From Phoenix dactylifera (Eukaryota; Streptophyta; Magnoliopsida; Arecales; Arecaceae), in contig NC_052392.1 of the NCBI RefSeq assembly GCF_009389715.1, forward strand, positions 35,509,144 through 35,573,143: a stretch of DNA of 64,000 nt, given 5' to 3'. The notes beneath the pieces were generated by a model, which did no database searches, was not told where the DNA came from, and saw only the letters and a program-made list of their open reading frames with translations. This document shows, piece by piece, positions 48,902 through 64,000 of the stretch; the stretch's first letter is position 1, and every line of letters starts with the position of its first letter. A program made the translations under genes and the position numbers.

Positions 48902-50254
48902 ATGCCCTCCCTCCTCCGCTCCTCCATCGCCACTCGCTCCTACGTTCTCTTCCTTCGCGTCTCCTCCCACTCCTTCTCCTCCTCCTCCTCCTCTTCCTCT
49001 CCTTCGCCACCCCTCGACCACGAGACCGTCCTCGAGACCCTCTCCAGCTACGCCAACGACTGGCCCCGCGCCCTCGACTTCTTCCACTGGGCCGGCGGCG
49101 GCGGCGGCTTCTCCCACACCCCCGCCACCCTCGCCCGCGCCGTCGACATCCTCGGCAAGCACTTCGAGTTCTCCCACGCCTGGTCCCTCCTCTCCTCCCA
49201 CCATCCGAACCCCTCCTCCTCCTCTTCCTCCTCTCCCGACGCCCTCCGCCCCGCCTTCCGCGCCCTCTTCAACCGCCTCGCCGCGGCCCGCCTCATCCCC
49301 GACGCCCTCGCTGCCCTCCGCCGCGCCGCCGACGACTTCGGCCTCCGCGACCGCGCCACCTTCCACCTCCTCATCGACGCCCTCTGCGACCACCGCCTCG
49401 TCCCCGAGGCCGAGGACCTCTGCCTCCGCTCCTCCGCTCCCTTCCCCCCCGACACCAAGACCTACAACCTCCTCCTCCGCGGCTGGCTCAAGATGGGGTG
49501 GTGGGGCAAGTGCCGCGAGTTCTGGGACGACATGGACCGGAAAGGCATCGCGAAGGACCTCCATTCCTACTCCATCTACATGGATATCCTCTCCAAGTCC
49601 GGCAAGCCGTGGAAGGCCGTCAAATTGTACAAGGAGATGAAGAAAAAAGGCATCTTTTTGGACGTCGTAGCTTACAATACTGTAATTCAGGCGATCGGGC
49701 TCTCGAATGGGGTTGATTTCTCGATTCGTTTGTACAGGGAGATGCTCGATTTAGGGTGCCAGCCAAATGTCGCAACATTTAACACGATCATCAAGCTGTT
49801 GTGCAGAGAAGGGAGGTTCAGGGAGTCGTATGCATTTGTTGATCAGATGAGGAAGAAGGGCTGCGAGCCCAATGTCATCACTTACCACTGTTTCTTTCAG
49901 AATTTGAATAGGCCACAGGAGATCCTCGGGCTGTTTGATAAAATGGTGAAGAGCGGGTGCCGGCCAAGGATGGAGACATATGTGATGCTGATGAAGAAGT
50001 TCGGGAGGTGGGGGTTTCTCAGGCCAGTATTTGTTGTTTGGAAGGCAATGGAGGAGCATGGGCATAGTCCGGATGCGTTTGCTTACAATGCATTGATTGA
50101 TGCATTGCTGCAAAAGGGAATGATTGAGATGGCTCGGAAGTATGATGAGGAGATGCTGGCGAAGGGGCTCGCGCCGAAGCCAAGGAAGGAGCTGGGGACT
50201 AAGGGACCCGGCATGGAGTCTGATGGTGATAATGCATTGAGTGGTGTGTTTTGA
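48902..50254 (+). CDS. P-type pentatricopeptide repeat protein, probably mitochondrial, intronless
   Basis: A single 450-residue frame starts at ATG 48902 (MPSLLRSSIATRSYVLFLRV), an Arg/Ser-rich, acid-free N-terminus typical of a mitochondrial presequence. About seven P-type PPR motifs of 35 residues follow at roughly 151-184 (weak), 186-219 (TYNLLLRGWLKMGWWGKC), 220-254, 255-289 (VAYNTVIQAIGLSNG), 290-324 (ATFNTIIKLLCREGRF), 325-356 (shortened to 32), 357-391 and 392-426 (FAYNALIDALLQKGMIE). There is no E or DYW domain, so it belongs to the P class that binds organelle RNA to stabilise it or guide processing. The best family guess is an At1g80550-like mitochondrial PPR. The first 600 bp are extremely GC-rich, and base composition falls to about balanced by the 3' half. 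The Ser runs at 25-37 and 105-111 come from tcc/tct repeats. Confidence 0.92.
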   Translation: MPSLLRSSIATRSYVLFLRVSSHSFSSSSSSSSPSPPLDHETVLETLSSYANDWPRALDFFHWAGGGGGFSHTPATLARAVDILGKHFEFSHAWSLLSSHHPNPSSSSSSSPDALRPAFRALFNRLAAARLIPDALAALRRAADDFGLRDRATFHLLIDALCDHRLVPEAEDLCLRSSAPFPPDTKTYNLLLRGWLKMGWWGKCREFWDDMDRKGIAKDLHSYSIYMDILSKSGKPWKAVKLYKEMKKKGIFLDVVAYNTVIQAIGLSNGVDFSIRLYREMLDLGCQPNVATFNTIIKLLCREGRFRESYAFVDQMRKKGCEPNVITYHCFFQNLNRPQEILGLFDKMVKSGCRPRMETYVMLMKKFGRWGFLRPVFVVWKAMEEHGHSPDAFAYNALIDALLQKGMIEMARKYDEEMLAKGLAPKPRKELGTKGPGMESDGDNALSGVF

Positions 50255-53200
50255 GGATGTGGGCATGGTCTGTCAGACATTCTGTGAAGGAAGGAAGAAC
50301 TGCTGTGCAGTTTCAAAGATCAAAGAGATTGTCACTGCTAATGTCTTGCATTGTTCTTTATTATATGGCATCAAGGCTATGAGCAAGATGCCTTCTTTCG
50401 TTCTAAATGAGGTCCTTTTGCCTGATTGGATTTTGCTTTTTCAAAGCATCAAAGAATTGTATTGAGAAGACCCTCGTGAAGAAGGTTGGAAGGGTTATGA
50501 CACCCGAGAATGATGTTGATAACAGCTGATACATTATCCAAAGCAGAATAACAAACTCAAATATAGGTAAGCCTACTTTACCTAAACTTTATTCCTCATG
50601 CTCCTTTTAGTTGGCTGTCTTTTATTTCAAGTACTTCAACTTTTATATGTCTTTCTTACATGTATAACTAAAAAGGAATTATGGTTTTGTCTTAGATGAA
50701 AATAAATATAAAACAATCTTAGTTGGGTTTTCCTTTCAAAAAGGATAGATATAAACTTGTGACAGAACCAAGGCTCTTAACCTAATTTACCCATAACTTT
50801 ATCTCTTTGCCAATTAATTGAAGGAAGACATATTCACAATGGTATCTAATGAACAACCTCTTTCATGTGCTCAATTACTTGAAGGAAGACATAACTGTTA
50901 TAAACTCCCTATGAATTCTAAAGTGTGGCGAAATGAACCACAAACTTGTGGTCATGTAGTATGATAAATATGTCCCTTTTAAAAGTTTGCCATGAATTAG
51001 AGTTCCTGATGGACAGTTTAATGAAATTATGAAATATTTTGAGGAACTAAGTAGTTCCAAACTATTGCATGAATGACACAAGGACACATCACACTAGTTT
51101 CTAGTAAAGGTTGACACATCATCCATAACAACTTTGACATGGCAACATGCCATTAAAGATTTTCCAATCTTAGTGTCAAGAAACAGAAGCTGTTCGGAAC
51201 CTTGAATGTGTACCAACTTCCTAACATAAGATTATTTTAAAATACCCATTTCCCCACATTTGCACTCGCACGCAATTTCAGTTCTAGCAACTAAGTTACA
51301 CCTAGGTTGATCTTGTACATATGGAATATTAGAATCTATAGCTATCGATTACTAGTTATGTTATTCTTAAATGATAAATAGCACTTTATAACCTCCTAAT
51401 GTGATCTGCTAATAATAAAAATATTATTAATTTTGAAATTTATTATGAGTGGTGGTAGGACTCAATTGGCTCTTTTGGAGCATTAGTAGCAATCAAATCT
51501 TGTTAGATTTTGATTTTAGTAATATTTTCTTTCAGAAGTTTTAAGCTTGTAAATATATGAATGAAGTCAATTTTCACGCATATCACATGAATCATGTGGG
51601 CCATGAAAACATGGTTGGTTAAGGTATATTTTGGATTCAATTTTTATCATTAATTATTGAACTTTCAAACTTTCTAGTACCAATCTGTTTTGAATAGTAG
51701 TTTTCCTTTTGTAAGGCATATCATCTTCAAAACAGAGTCCTAGGTATTATTTATAGAAAATCAGAGGAAGCTTAAGCAGGATGGGTGTAGAAACTATGGA
51801 GCAGAATCAGGAACAAGTTTATGTATTATTATCATTTGATTTTAGATAAACCTTTGTCATTTTCCTCAAAGAGTTCTGGTTATCTACTATGTGTGGTGCA
51901 ACAGGCCTAGCGCACACGTATTTTGGATTCCAAAGCTGTTTGCCTGAATATCTCGAAATAGTAAAATGATGGATCTCCACAGCTCTATTTTTTTTTTTTT
52001 AAATGAGCGTGCGCTGCAACTCTTTACTCTGAAGGTCTTTGCAAATAGATTGAGCTCGCGTCTATAAATATTTTCTTTTAAACAGAGCAAAATGGCATAT
52101 AACCATACATATATATATAATGTAAAGTCAGATTAGCTCTGAAAGGAGGTCATGGAGAAACTATTCTACTTGAGATGGCATATTTGTGCTGAGCTGAAAC
52201 CAAATATACTAAGAGATACTAGAGGAAATCATTTGTACGCTTTTAATTGGATGTATAGAAGAATTTAATAAGGATATTTTTATTTGAAGCAAAATTATTT
52301 TGTCATGGAGGTCATAGGACTATTAGTACTTTCAATCTCTCTTTGAGCTTTTATATTCCTTCAGAGTATTATCAGGTGCCAATAAACTTCTTGTAACATA
52401 TGAGGTCAGCTTTTGTGCATAGTGATATGTCATTTCATGTTTGATTATTTCTGCTGAGTGCAGATATGAGCACCTAGAGCCAGATTATTGCTCCTTTTGC
52501 CATTTGGCATGATGGAACTTATGGGACTGAGGATCTGAACTACTTCCTTGTACAGAAAGATCACCTAAAGATTTTCATCACGGTCTTCTGACTTGGCCTG
52601 CTTGCTTACCTGAAACAAGCAGAATGTCTATGATTTTCCCTTTTTTTGCTGCAAATGCCTAAGATATTCCTGATATATGTTTTTGTCCTGTAGAAAGGTC
52701 ATGCGTTGCCACCTACATACGTGAGCCAGTGACTGTTTTTTTTTTAATTAAACTATGTATCACACCTTGCATTTCATTTGTTTTATCCTTAAAATTTATG
52801 TATGACAGTTTTGACATGGTTCATAATTACTATTCTGCATCCAGATAATGTACCGATAGTTACTCTTTTCTCATGAGACTAGAGAGAGTGCTGCTCTTTA
52901 GAAAATTGTTTCCTGATGTCTGAACCAGTTCAAAATTAATTGGTTAAAGTTTTAATGCTTGAGTCTTCATTAACAATATCATGATGCATGTCTGTCTTAT
53001 GATGGACTCATCGCTTGTGCTGATGGGGAACAATGTGAGTCCAAATACTTGAATCATACACATCCCTCCAATTGAAATCCATATAAAAAGGGACTTCTCT
53101 ATAGACTTTTGATATGCTTTTATCTCTTTAGCACCGTGTCTGTTGTTTCGGCATCTACATACTGACTAATTAACAGCATTTTCCATACAAAAAGCTATAA

Positions 53201-53940
53201 AGTGAAATACATAAAAATCGTCAGTGTTCCAACTAGCGCAGTTGTTCAAGTCCTTGTGTGATTTGAGTACTTGGATAATATACTACAATGGCAGGCTGCC
53301 CAATATACGCTGAGCACAAATTAACAGCAAAGGAAGCTCACGGGTCATGATGCAGGAGGGTTTAGTAACAAATGGTAAGACAACAGGATGGTCCCTTGGA
53401 TCCAACATGGCCTATGGATGATATATGAACTTGAAACATAATTTTTTTCATTCTGATTTTAACAGCATCGTTTCAGAATGTTTAATTGGTCTGAAAAAAT
53501 CAGATTTTCAAGGTGTGAAGATAATCAGATTCTCAAGGACTGACGGCATCAGACTGAAATGACCCTTAATCAAGACAACTTGCAAGCAATTATCACCCAA
53601 TGTAAAGCCAATCCCTGTGAAATTTAGGGGATGGAAAATAAAATCAGACGTTAAACAGATTTTGTTAAAATAGGATACATTGAAATACTTCTACACAGAT
53701 GCCAACACTACCAATACCATCAAATTTTGTGACAAAGGCAAGCAACCCCAAAGGGGTTCAGATACCCCATAAGTTCTAAGAATTTTGAATGCAACAATAT
53801 AAACCATTCAAAGTTCTACGATCCAATCAAAATCTCAAAAGAATATCAGTAAACGAGAGTACCAAAAAAATGAAACTCAAAAATCCAACTTCTCTGCTCT
53901 CAGCCTCATAACAAATGCCTTTATCTGGACAACTCAGTAT
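50255..53940. other. PPR 3' UTR and intergenic DNA, no gene recognised
   Basis: The first few hundred bases are likely 3' UTR of the PPR gene. A possible spliced UTR (donor gtaagcc near 50567, acceptor gtgcag near 52463) is speculative. The rest is AT-rich without coding or repeat features that I can support. Confidence 0.45.
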
Positions 53941-53951
53941 TTCAGACCACC

Positions 53952-59927
<5,976 letters not shown>

Positions 59928-60060
59928 GATTTAATCGGAGGAGGAGGCGAAGAGAGGCCTTCGAGTAGGAAGGAGACGCGAGCAGCGGCGGAAGGAGGGA
60001 GAAAAGCCTCGCTCGAAGCACTAAACCCCTAGTACCGATATATATATGGGGGAAAGGAGA
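59928..60060 (-). promoter_or_regulatory. RPS11 5' UTR and core promoter region
   Basis: Upstream of the ATG the minus strand has an alternating ATATATAT run near 60040-60050 that could serve as TATA element. A telo-box-like word aaacccctag (60024-60033, plus strand) is one base off AAACCCTA; true telo-boxes are common in plant ribosomal protein promoters. The 5' UTR is GA/CT-rich. Confidence 0.4.
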
Positions 60061-60419
60061 GGGAATATTATTTATAGGTCCATGGTATTGTCAATGTCGA
60101 CGAAAAGGTCCCTATTCTGTGGACCCTCGCCATTGTGACCGTCTGATGGATGGGATAAAAAAAAAAAGGGTTCGATGGTTCGAATGGGTCACGACTCGGG
60201 TTTGTCGGGTCGCTAATTTTGGACGAGCGGTCCGACCGCTTTGCTCATGCGGTTCGGATTTGGTTTGAGATGAAAAGCCGTGGCTCCATTACAATGGGTC
60301 TAACTGCTCTCTCTCTACTCCTTTTTGTCCGTATATTTCCTTCTAAATGCTTGGCTTTTGTTGAAAATTAGGAAAAAGAATGGCAATAGTTGTTGACTTA
60401 TTGCTTTTGATCAAGATTC

Positions 60420-60595
60420 GCCGTCTTGGTACCGAATCCTATACCAGCACCACACTAGCATAGTGTCGGTATGGTATACGGTTCTTTTAGCGTATCGAGA
60501 ATCGGTACGCCATTGGTATCGATTCTGAACCGGTATGGTATGATACATTCGGTACCATCTGGTATGGCATGACATACCGTACTCTTGACAAAGAT
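60420..60595. repeat. GGTACC/GGTATGG-type dispersed repeat
   Basis: The segment contains cttggtaccgaatccta, gtgtcggtatggtatacgg, atcggtacgccattggtatc and ccggtatggtatgatac. It is the clearest copy of the repeat also seen near 44.9 kb, and partial inverted pairs within it could fold into a hairpin. Confidence 0.65.
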
Positions 60596-62130
60596 GCTTC
60601 TCTATTTTAGAACTAAGAATATTTTCTTCCAAGTAAAAAAGATTGTAGAAATCAAAAAATAAAAAGAAAAAGAAAAAAGAAAGAATTTATTTTTGAGAAT
60701 AACACAATTTCGAAATTGTTATCCTTATAGTAAGCAAGCTTGGACTTGATGGATGTTAGTTTCTGAATACTCTTTTTTTGAACTTGTCTAGCAGGGTGCC
60801 AATGGTTTTGAGATAGCAGTTCTCATGTAAGGAATGCAAACATCGAGCAAAAGACTACTGCTACAGAATTTATTTTTCTATTCTGAACAAGGTCAAACAT
60901 GTGAAGTACACTTCAATTACCAATAAACAGGATGCTTGTATGCAAATTAATGGTAATAATTAGTTATCAGCAACCTACCTGCACTTGACAAAGGTAATAA
61001 TTATCAGCAAAAGTACAACATTCCTAAGATCAAGTTTGGAATGAACCATTCACTAGAAGCAGAAGCAAGCATTGCAAATGCTGATAACAGGCCTCAGAAC
61101 TAAATAACTTGCAAACCCAAACACTGAAATACGTCAATCTACAAGAGTACATCTTTATGAGACTGCCAGAATATGAATCAGCTTCAGGAAAATTTGAAAT
61201 CTAAGGTTAACTAAAAGTGGCAGAAGATAGATAAGTATTGGCAAAATGGAAACTTAAGATTCATCTTTTTAGCCATTTTAGGTTTAGTAAGATTGATATC
61301 TTGCAGCTCATCAAAATGCAATAAAAAAAATTAATCATGGTATGTAGATCTAGAGCTTGGTAGCTGATTGTAGATCGTTTCAGATGATCCATGTATACCA
61401 GGAAAGCAAACTCGGCAACAGACTGGATTGCCTCTTTTACTGCTCATCACTCGGAAGAGATTTTATCGACAGAGACTGATTTCGCTTTTCCATCCTTATC
61501 TACTCTTTTTTTTTTTTGACTTTGATGGTATAACTCACGCCAGGTTGTCGTCAGTTACCAAAAAAAAAAAAAAAAAAAACCGAGCGGTATGGGGTACATC
61601 AAACTAGTCTTGTACCATACCAGCCATCATTATGCAATAACTAGACAGGAACCAATGCTTCCCATATGCTACCCAATCCATTCTAGAATGCAGCATAAGC
61701 AGAAGAGCAGAAAACCTTGGCTCCTCATTTATGAAATGTCCAACATGCCAACTTCCAAAGAACAGTGAAAGAAGAGGGCCAATCATTGAATCGACATCAT
61801 GCATGTCAGTGAACAATGAAGCACTATTCAAACGTCAAGAACTCAAAATCCACAAATAAAAATATAATATAAGAGCCAACATTTCGACTTAAAATCCATA
61901 AAAGGGCCCAGAGCGCAGACTTCTATAAAAAAATAAGCAAAGATTAATCATAAAGCATCATCTGTTCTCATATGCCTTATGAATTCATCCTAAACTCAAG
62001 CACAAGCAGCAGAAGACCGGGTATGAACAAAAGGGTTTCCATTGATATTATAGTTCTTTACGTTAAGCTCGTCGTATAAACGACCGAGCTTACAAAACAA
62101 AAAGAGTTCAAAACGCCATCAAAAAGGCTT
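60596..62130. other. Intergenic DNA, no gene recognised
   Basis: AT-rich with no coding pattern. A poly(T) tract near 61505-61517 and a 20-base poly(A) tract near 61560-61580 lie about 45 bp apart and are followed by a gtatggggtac repeat fragment. The part right of 61990 may be the 3' region of the gypsy-type element. Confidence 0.45.
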
Positions 62131-62137
62131 TTGAAGC

Positions 62138-63181
62138 CTAACTCAGTGGCCGGAGGCTGCTGAGATCAGCTTCCGGGAGAAGTCTTTCTACTTGAGCTCG
62201 GCAGTCCTGGAAGCCTAGCATGAAAGAGTCGGCAGCTCCTTCGGTGATCCCCTGCTTGAACTCCTCCGAGGCGAGGTAAATTTCCACTGCTTGGGCGGCT
62301 TTTTCTTCAGCTCGAGCAGCCTTTTCCTCAGCCATGGCTGCTCGTTGCTCGGCCTCCTGGATTCTCTTCTTGGCCTCGATTAAACGGCGTTCTGCTATTT
62401 CAGCCATAGACTTCGCGACTGCAGCCCGAGCCTCCATTGCGTCCAACTTCTCTGTTGCTGCCTTCAATTTCTCCTCCGCCTCCTGCAAGTTGGCTTTCAA
62501 ATTTGCTTCGATCTCGGGCGACTTGTGCTCAACGACCTTTAGCTTCTCCTCCGTCTTCGTTACCAGATGTCCTAGCGCCATGAGCACATCGTGCATGAGG
62601 CAGATGATGTCGGCGTGCTGCAGAAGGGAAAGAAGAGTTAGTCCAAATAGAAAAATTCAAAGTTTAAAACAACCAAAATATAGTAGCTTGGTACTTACCC
62701 GGATGACTGACTTGTAGGCGTCCTCAACGAGGTCGTTGACCTGCCACCTTCTGAATGCCTTTTTGTCTTCGGGGAGCAGGATTGCACGAGCCAATTCTTT
62801 CGCCACTTGAGCATTATTTATTCCCGAGTCAGAGGCCTTCACTGACCACTTCGGAATGTAAATATTGGACTCGAGTGCAGGAGAGACCGGGGGAGAGGAC
62901 GACGACTGAGAAACCCTGGCCACTAATGACGGCTGAGGAGAAGACGGGGTGTTCGACAACAAGCGGATGGGGGAGTCAATCTCCATCTTGGTGTTGGGCT
63001 GGGTGCCAACCCAAGGACCATCTTCTGAACTCGGTCTCTCTGATGAGGTTGGAGTGACCCTAGTTGGAGGCTTCGGAGAAGCTGAAGCTGAAGTTGTCTG
63101 AACCCTCTTCGCCGAGGGCTCGCTTCCGCTAGCCGCCCTCTTCTGGAGAGCCTTCCTTATTAGTGCGAGGTCGGTCTTCAT
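62138..63181 (-). pseudogene. Putative gypsy-type transposon protein, C-terminal part (two exons)
   Basis: Exons 63181-62699 and 62617-62138 join in phase 0 through a GTAAGT donor and a ctgcag acceptor (AYKSVIR|HADIICLMHDV). The first encodes an Arg/Ser/Pro-rich linker (RVTPTSSERPSSEDGP, EIDSPIRLL) and a conserved WSVKASDSGINNAQVAKELA, ILLPEDKKAF segment. The second encodes a coiled coil rich in Ala/Glu/Lys (EEKLKAATEKLDAMEARAAV and following) and ends EEFKQGITEGAADSFMLGF, RLLPEADLSSL. This arrangement recurs in plant proteins labelled putative gypsy-type transposon (Transposase_28-like), of unknown biochemical role. An acceptor (gatattgcag) sits 2 bp before the ATG at 63181, so an upstream exon joins here. 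The frames are open, but upstream parts are broken. Confidence 0.6.
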
Positions 63182-63240
63182 TTCTGCAATATCAAGAAAA
63201 AAAAAGATCAGAAGTTATAATCATCAACATCTAAAATGAA

Positions 63241-63990
63241 AAGAGAATGGCAAATTTTTATCCTGCCGGGCTCGAGCCGACGTTAATCAAAGCCTGCTCG
63301 GCCAGCAGCTCCCACATGGGGGGCACCTTAGATCCGACCAGAAAATTGAGTGACCTCTGCTCCTCATCAAACGGCTCGGAAAATCGATTCAAAGACCTCT
63401 GTGTTGAACCCTACAAAATGTCGAAGGCCCAACACTACTCGGAAAAAATAAAGAAGAATCTATTCTTTCATCCATGGATGGAGGATGGGTTTTCTCGGAT
63501 CAACTAGCAGCCCTTCCGACAAGAGAAGTACCACCAGTTTTTCTCCCGATGATGCTTTTTCAGGGTGACGAAGCTTGGATGAGCCTCACAATAGGTTGAA
63601 CTCCAAGGAGAAAACAAAAGGAGAGAGAGCCTACTATGATCCGCCAGGAGTTGGGGACCAAATGGGTCGGGACCAAGGAGTACTAATTAAGATGATGAAT
63701 AACAAAAGGATGAAGAGGGAGTCTCAGCCCAGCTTTGAGGCTCTCCTCGTACAAGTTGAGCTGAGCGGATGAAGAGTTAGTTACTTGGTCATCAGGTTTA
63801 GGCAACACCAAAGAGAAGCTAGAGGAAATATGATATAAATCCTAAATCGGTCTAAGTCTTCCAAGACCAAGATCGATTCCTCATTCTCGGGTCCAAGGAA
63901 AACTTTGAACTCTCCCTTCAAGCCGCTAAAAGGCAACCCTAAAAGGCCTGGGGAGAGGGAGGATCAGTCAACCAACTCCTAGAAAGATCA
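63241..63990 (-). pseudogene. Upstream part of the gypsy-type transposon ORF, degenerate
   Basis: Minus-strand reading gives NWWYFSCRKGC then a stop, SSIHGWKNRFFFIFSE (the one internal stop omitted), RFSEPFDEEQRSLNFLVGSK and VPPMWELLAEQALINVGSSP. The KGWKxRFFFV-like and SEQALIxxGLSP-like signatures are those of the N-terminal domain of putative gypsy-type transposon proteins. Stops at several sites show decay. The sequence continues towards the right edge without a clear start. Confidence 0.55.
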
Positions 63991-64000
63991 CTCATTTCTA

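Noticed and set aside
48761..49640. Long Gly/Ala/Glu-rich minus-strand frame and long Ser/Pro/Thr-rich plus-strand frame overlapping the PPR gene
   Set aside because: They are by-products of the extreme GC content of the PPR 5' half; the PPR frame alone shows conserved motifs.

Overview
The window is nuclear DNA of a flowering plant, most likely a monocot and plausibly a palm. The evidence is split genes with GT-AG introns, plant gene families (P-type PPR, plant PP2C clade, chloroplast-type SRPBCC protein, SGT-like TPR protein, plant G3P permease, cytosolic RPS11), a strong 5'-to-3' GC gradient in the intronless PPR gene as often seen in monocots, and many plant retroelements. The palm assignment is inference from the general look of the dispersed GGTACC/GGTATGG repeats. 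A run of exactly 100 N at 22117-22216 marks an assembly gap of unknown size.

Layout, left to right. 1-5.0 kb: a minus-strand SRPBCC (START-like) gene whose second intron holds a decayed Ty1/copia element; the remaining 3' exons lie off the left edge. 5.1-5.25 kb: a 60-bp tandem repeat with G-boxes in its promoter. 6.97-9.91 kb: a 5'-truncated LINE with an 11-bp target-site duplication. 10.4-21.5 kb: a minus-strand SGT/TPR co-chaperone-like gene with long introns carrying a hAT-type MITE and a 170-bp tandem duplication; two single-base homopolymer shifts break its frame, and its 5' exons probably fall in or beyond the gap. 25.86-26.51 kb: a solo LTR with a 5-bp target-site duplication. 28.9-29.4 kb: the C-terminal part of a glycerol-3-phosphate permease-like gene with no upstream exons found. 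32.2-32.5 kb: a mitochondrial nad5 fragment in nuclear DNA. 33.7-34.1 kb: a LINE 3' fragment.

35.97-44.72 kb: a complete four-exon PP2C phosphatase gene, flanked and interrupted by two pairs of direct repeats that look like an old tandem duplication around its first exon; a hAT/BED transposase remnant sits in intron 1. 48.9-50.25 kb: an intact intronless PPR gene. 53.95-59.93 kb: a complete six-exon minus-strand gene for 40S ribosomal protein S11, with a GC-AG intron, a 12-nt first coding exon and a 4.3-kb third intron holding a 0.5-kb tandem duplication and a TRIM-like miniature LTR element. 62.1-64 kb: a minus-strand coding remnant of a putative gypsy-type transposon that runs off the right edge.

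The host genes are unrelated housekeeping or organelle-related genes; nothing suggests a gene cluster or a shared pathway. No new biological system is visible. The main interest is how transposons and duplications have reshaped the introns and promoters of otherwise conserved genes.
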